This document shows positions 60,959 through 64,000 of a DNA stretch of 64,000 bases, piece by piece. This stretch comes from JACDAL01 sp963849115 (GTDB lineage Bacteria; Actinomycetota; CADDZG01; WHSQ01). The first letter of the stretch is position 1, and each line of letters opens with the position of its first letter. Location of the stretch: assembly GCA_963849115.1 (NCBI GenBank), contig CAWKGK010000009.1, positions 434,001 through 498,000 on the forward strand. The letters run 5' to 3'. Position numbers and translations under genes: made by a program. The notes below the pieces were generated by a model. It was not told the DNA's origin. It did no database searches and saw only the letters and a program-made list of their open reading frames with translations.

Positions 60959-62280
60959 GAACTGGGGACCACGAGGGCCAGCCACAGCAGAACCGGGGCG
61001 ACCGCGACGACGACAGCGCCGTAGGCCAGCAGCCTTCGAAAGAACACCTGCCTGTCGACGTCAACGGCGTTTGCCAGGACGATCGCTCCATTGGTCGAGA
61101 GAGGGCTGACGTCGACGACGGTGGAGGAAACGGACAGGGCGGCAATCATGCCGATGGCGCCGACGGACCCCTCTCGGAGGAAGGGAATGGCGAGTGGGAT
61201 CGTGGCTCCCAGGATGGCGGTTGAGGACGCGAAGGCGGAAACAACTCCGCCAAGGTAGCAAAGTAAGAGCGCGACCAGGAGGGGGGCGCCGAGATCGGCA
61301 ACCGTGTTGCCGACATAGGTGATGGTGCCGATTTCTTCCAGAACGCCCACGTAGGTGAGAACTCCCCCCACCAGGAGGACGACCGACCAGCTGATCCCAT
61401 TTATTGCATCCTTCGCTGTTTCGCGCGATACGAGAGTAAGCACCAGGGCCACCGATAGCGCCATGAACCCGACGTCGAGATCGAACACGACCACAGTGAG
61501 GGCCAGTAGCACGATGCCCGCTAGAGTGAGGGCTCTAGGCGTGGTCAACCGTTCCACCGGCTCTTCCGCGTCGTCGGGGGCTCCGCCCCCCCGGATCTCC
61601 GCGCCGTCGCGTCCGTTTTGAGCGGATGAGTGTTCCTGCTCGTGGCCGTCATCGGCTTCCTCTGAGGCACGCCGCCTGAGCAGGGGGAGGCCGCCGAAGA
61701 CGACGAACACGACCACCGCCACTAGTGTGTTGAAGACCAGGCTGGCGAGAAACAACGAGATCTTGTTACTCGGGAGATCTGCCCCTGCCACCACTCCGTT
61801 CACTATGACTCCGTAGATGCTGATCGGGGAGAAGCCACCGGCCTGGGCTCCGTGGACGACCATCAGACCCATCAGCAGCTGACTGATGCCGTACCGGGCT
61901 GCCACTCCGAGAGCAAGGGGGGCCAGGATTGCCACCGCCGCCGGGCTCACTGCGCCTACTGCGGTGAGGGTTCCGGCGACCACGAAAAAGACCCATGGGA
62001 GCACTACGAGCCGTCCCCCCACCGCCCTAACGGAGGCACCCACCAGCCAAGTGATGGTGCCGTTGCTCTGCGCGATGGCAAATAGATAAGTGACTCCGAC
62101 GAGGAGAACGAAAAGATCGCCAGGAAACAGCAGGGCGATGTCTTGAGCCTCGACGTCGGTGTAAACCGATCCCACTACGAAGGCGGCCACGAAGGCGAGC
62201 ACGCCCATGTTCACGGGTAACGCGGTGGCCGCTGCGAACATCGCGATCAAGACGAGGATCGAAACCAGCTCTGGCGACAT
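60955..62280 (-). CDS. MatC-like dicarboxylate (malonate) transporter
   Basis: This 441-residue protein has about 12 hydrophobic segments and the MatC N-terminal family pattern: LPVNMGVLAFVAAFVVGS, LFVLLVGVTYLFAIAQSNGT, GAVSPAAVAILAPLALG, RYGISQLLMGLMVVHGAQAGGFSPISIYG and IVNGVVAGADLP. A charged loop (DDGHEQEHSSAQN) at about 232-252 separates the halves. It likely imports malonate or a related dicarboxylate. The ATG at 62280 follows AAGGGGGAGG. It is the first gene of a three-gene operon and diverges from the haloperoxidase gene. Confidence 0.87.
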   Translation of the reverse strand: MSPELVSILVLIAMFAAATALPVNMGVLAFVAAFVVGSVYTDVEAQDIALLFPGDLFVLLVGVTYLFAIAQSNGTITWLVGASVRAVGGRLVVLPWVFFVVAGTLTAVGAVSPAAVAILAPLALGVAARYGISQLLMGLMVVHGAQAGGFSPISIYGVIVNGVVAGADLPSNKISLFLASLVFNTLVAVVVFVVFGGLPLLRRRASEEADDGHEQEHSSAQNGRDGAEIRGGGAPDDAEEPVERLTTPRALTLAGIVLLALTVVVFDLDVGFMALSVALVLTLVSRETAKDAINGISWSVVLLVGGVLTYVGVLEEIGTITYVGNTVADLGAPLLVALLLCYLGGVVSAFASSTAILGATIPLAIPFLREGSVGAIGMIAALSVSSTVVDVSPLSTNGAIVLANAVDVDRQVFFRRLLAYGAVVVAVAPVLLWLALVVPSS

Positions 62281-62651
62281 CCGCCTCCCCCTTAACGCTG
62301 AAACACCGACGTGAGCGAAGCCTGGCTCAGGGTAGCGCACTCACTTCGTTCTCGCTCTGGATTCGTCTCGTCCCAAGTCCTGACCTTTCCACTCCCCATC
62401 GGTAGAAGGGTCGGAGGTATGGGGCCAGTAGGGTTCGTAGCTTGGAAAGTTTGGGTGGAAGCACCTGGATCACTTTTCGACAGTGCATCTACTCGATCCA
62501 GAGCCGGCCGAGCAAGGTTCGCACCATCGCGGTTCCGCCCTCTGGAAATCAATCCCCGAATTGTCGGTTTGCCGACAGACAAGTACCCTTCCCAGGAGCA
62601 GGATGAGTGTTAGGCGGCCACGGGACCGCCTACGAACGAAGGGAAGGCGCG
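62281..62651. promoter_or_regulatory. Divergent intergenic region with three inverted repeats
   Basis: This 371-bp region separates matC from the haloperoxidase gene and has no coding sequence that I can support. It has CTGGATC near 62467 with GATCCAG near 62497, TGTCGG-TTTG-CCGACA at 62562-62577, and TAGGCGG at 62611-62617 pairing with CCGCCTA at 62626-62632, the last ending 20 bp before the ATG. They may be operator or leader hairpins. No clear promoter boxes are seen. Confidence 0.4.
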
Positions 62652-64000
62652 ATGAATAAGGCGCGGGTAAGACTCAGCGACGGGATCGGGCCAGAGAGTC
62701 AGGGCAAGACCGTCCACCCCTTCAAGAGGAGCTGTATCACCGCCGCCTTCCTGATCGCCGCACTCCTTGCGACGAACGTCACCGGAATCCGCGCGGCTGC
62801 GCTTCGGTCCGCTCCCGCCGCCGACCCGGCCGTTATCACCGCCTGGAACGAGACTGCGGTCGCCACAATCGTCACCGATGCCGGAAAGGCCAACGCAGAA
62901 GCGTTCCTCTGGTATGCGTACGAGCAGGCCGCGGTCTACAACGCCGTCGTCGGTATCACGGGACGCTACGAGCTGTACAAATGGAACGTTCGCGGCCCAA
63001 GGAGGGCGTCTCCTGAGGCCGCAGCAGCGGCAGCCGCCCACCGCGTGCTGATGACCTACTTCCCGGCTTCCGAGGAGCGACTGTCAGCCGCTTATGCCGC
63101 GTCGCTCGCGCAAGTCCCCGATGGGCAGGCGAAGCAGCAGGGCATCCGGTACGGCAACCGGGCAGCAAGGCGGATCATCAGACTCCGTGCCGACGACGGC
63201 CGGTTCGCAGGCATCACGTTCGATGAGCCGCTGGCACCCGGCGTGTGGCGTCCAACGCCGCCCTTGTTCGCGCCGTTCTTCGATCCATGGCTGGCACAGG
63301 TAGAGCCATTCCTGCTTAGGTCGCCGAGCCAATTCCGTCCGGCCGGTCCCCCCGCGCTGACCTCGGACACATATGAGGAAGAGTTCGAAGAGGTAAGAGA
63401 CTACGGAGTAAAGACAGGCTCGCTGCGAACGGCGAAACAGACCGAGACCGCACTTTTCTTCTCCGACATCGGAGTTGGACCGGTTCAGGCGTCTCTCCGC
63501 GACCTGGTGACCCGACGCCGTATGGACATCAGCGACAGCGCACGCCTGTTTGCGGCCGTGGATATGAGTCTGGCCGATGCGGTCGGTGCCAGCTGGGACA
63601 GCAAGCTCCACTTCGGTTTCTGGCGGCCCGTTACCGCGATCCAGCTGGCGAATGACGACCGCAATCCCGAAACCGAGGCAGTCCCCGGCTGGGAGCCGCT
63701 GATCATCAACCCGCCCTACCCGGACTACACGAGCGGGCTCACCACAAACATCGGCGCCCTCAGCCGTACCCTTTCTCGCCTGCTCGGCGACGGCCGCGTC
63801 GACCTGAATATCACCTCTGTTGCGGCTGGGCTTCCGGGACCGCCGCTCACCCGACACTATGAGTTCGCCCGTCGCCTCAACCGTGACGTGGTCGACGCGC
63901 GGGTTTGGTCCGGCGTCCACTTCCGTACCGCAGACGTTGTTGGGAGTGCGATGGGCAAGCACGTGGGTGACTGGGCCCTCGATCACTACTTCCAGCCCAC
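62652..64000 (+). CDS. Vanadium-dependent haloperoxidase family protein (partial, runs off the end)
   Basis: The frame is open from the ATG at 62652 to the window end (449 codons, no stop). It has a signal-like hydrophobic stretch (ITAAFLIAALLATNVTG near residue 30). The PAP2/haloperoxidase motifs are seen: KLHFGFWRPVTAIQLAN near 320, PPYPDYTSGLTTNIGA near 357 and ARVWSGVHFRTAD near 415. In vanadium chloroperoxidase these bind vanadate. The middle motif is normally P-S-G-H; here it is T-S-G-L, so the His that acts as acid-base is missing. It may be inactive as a haloperoxidase or act as a phosphatase-like enzyme. The ATG follows GAAGGGAAGG. Confidence 0.85.
   Translation, partial: MNKARVRLSDGIGPESQGKTVHPFKRSCITAAFLIAALLATNVTGIRAAALRSAPAADPAVITAWNETAVATIVTDAGKANAEAFLWYAYEQAAVYNAVVGITGRYELYKWNVRGPRRASPEAAAAAAAHRVLMTYFPASEERLSAAYAASLAQVPDGQAKQQGIRYGNRAARRIIRLRADDGRFAGITFDEPLAPGVWRPTPPLFAPFFDPWLAQVEPFLLRSPSQFRPAGPPALTSDTYEEEFEEVRDYGVKTGSLRTAKQTETALFFSDIGVGPVQASLRDLVTRRRMDISDSARLFAAVDMSLADAVGASWDSKLHFGFWRPVTAIQLANDDRNPETEAVPGWEPLIINPPYPDYTSGLTTNIGALSRTLSRLLGDGRVDLNITSVAAGLPGPPLTRHYEFARRLNRDVVDARVWSGVHFRTADVVGSAMGKHVGDWALDHYFQP

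Noticed and set aside
62281..62651. A small coding region in the gap upstream of the haloperoxidase gene
   Set aside because: An open frame of about 100 codons exists (62311-62613), but it has no ribosome site and crosses inverted repeats that look regulatory.
63084..63986. 300-codon open frame on the minus strand at the window end
   Set aside because: It is antisense to the haloperoxidase-like gene, which has matching motifs and a ribosome site.

Overview
The window is GC-rich, gene-dense chromosomal DNA of a bacterium that is most likely an actinomycetote (Actinomycetota). The reasons are frequent GTG and TTG starts, an F420-type LLM oxidoreductase, an actinobacterial-type SerC, a DUF222/HNH endonuclease, an SQD1-like sulfosugar synthase and a GlxR/CRP-like half-site pair. 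The class cannot be decided; a deep, uncultured lineage is my guess. There is no rRNA, tRNA, phage, integron, IS element or convincing CRISPR array. Nine single-base indels break six otherwise well conserved genes, which points to draft or metagenomic consensus errors.

Layout. 1-12 kb: end of a glycolate oxidase Fe-S subunit and malate synthase A; then on the minus strand an S9 peptidase, two oxidoreductases and moaE-moaA; then formaldehyde dehydrogenase and UDP-sulfoquinovose synthase; then a GNAT and an NAD-type isocitrate dehydrogenase. 12.4-14.2 kb: a secreted SpoIVB-type (S55) protein ending in a strong terminator.

14.3-35.6 kb is the most interesting part: a purine and urate catabolic island. 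One minus-strand operon encodes carbamate kinase, a three-subunit xanthine dehydrogenase (FAD, 2Fe-2S, Mo) and 8-oxoguanine deaminase, followed after a cluster of three direct repeats by adenine deaminase. Next to it are homologues of the yge/ssnA/xdhD set that is known from enterobacteria and gut anaerobes for anaerobic urate breakdown: hyuA, ygeX, ygeW, ssnA, a fused xdhD and ygeY. A probable F420-dependent oxidoreductase heads the second operon, and no ygfK is visible. Together these would take adenine, oxidised guanine, xanthine or urate to ammonia, pyruvate and carbamoyl phosphate, with carbamate kinase recovering ATP.

35.8-50 kb: a LytM-plus-lipase fusion, a YgjP-like metalloprotease, FxsA, GreA, assorted hydrolases, a PH/SHOCT membrane protein, a secreted RTX protein, and the gatC-gatA-gatB operon for Asp/Glu-tRNA amidation. 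50-58 kb: a split TauE/SafE pair with an aspartate-type aminotransferase, then serC-serA-ilvE, then a run of frameshifted genes (SnoaL-like, HNH, VOC). 58-62.3 kb: a malonate uptake and activation operon (matC, matB-like, and a fused AccD-AccA carboxyltransferase). The window ends inside a vanadium-haloperoxidase family gene.

Sixteen adjacent gene pairs overlap by exactly four bases in the form NTGA, with A, G, T and even C as the first base, so translational coupling is the rule here. Two convergent pairs share a CTAG that carries both stop codons.
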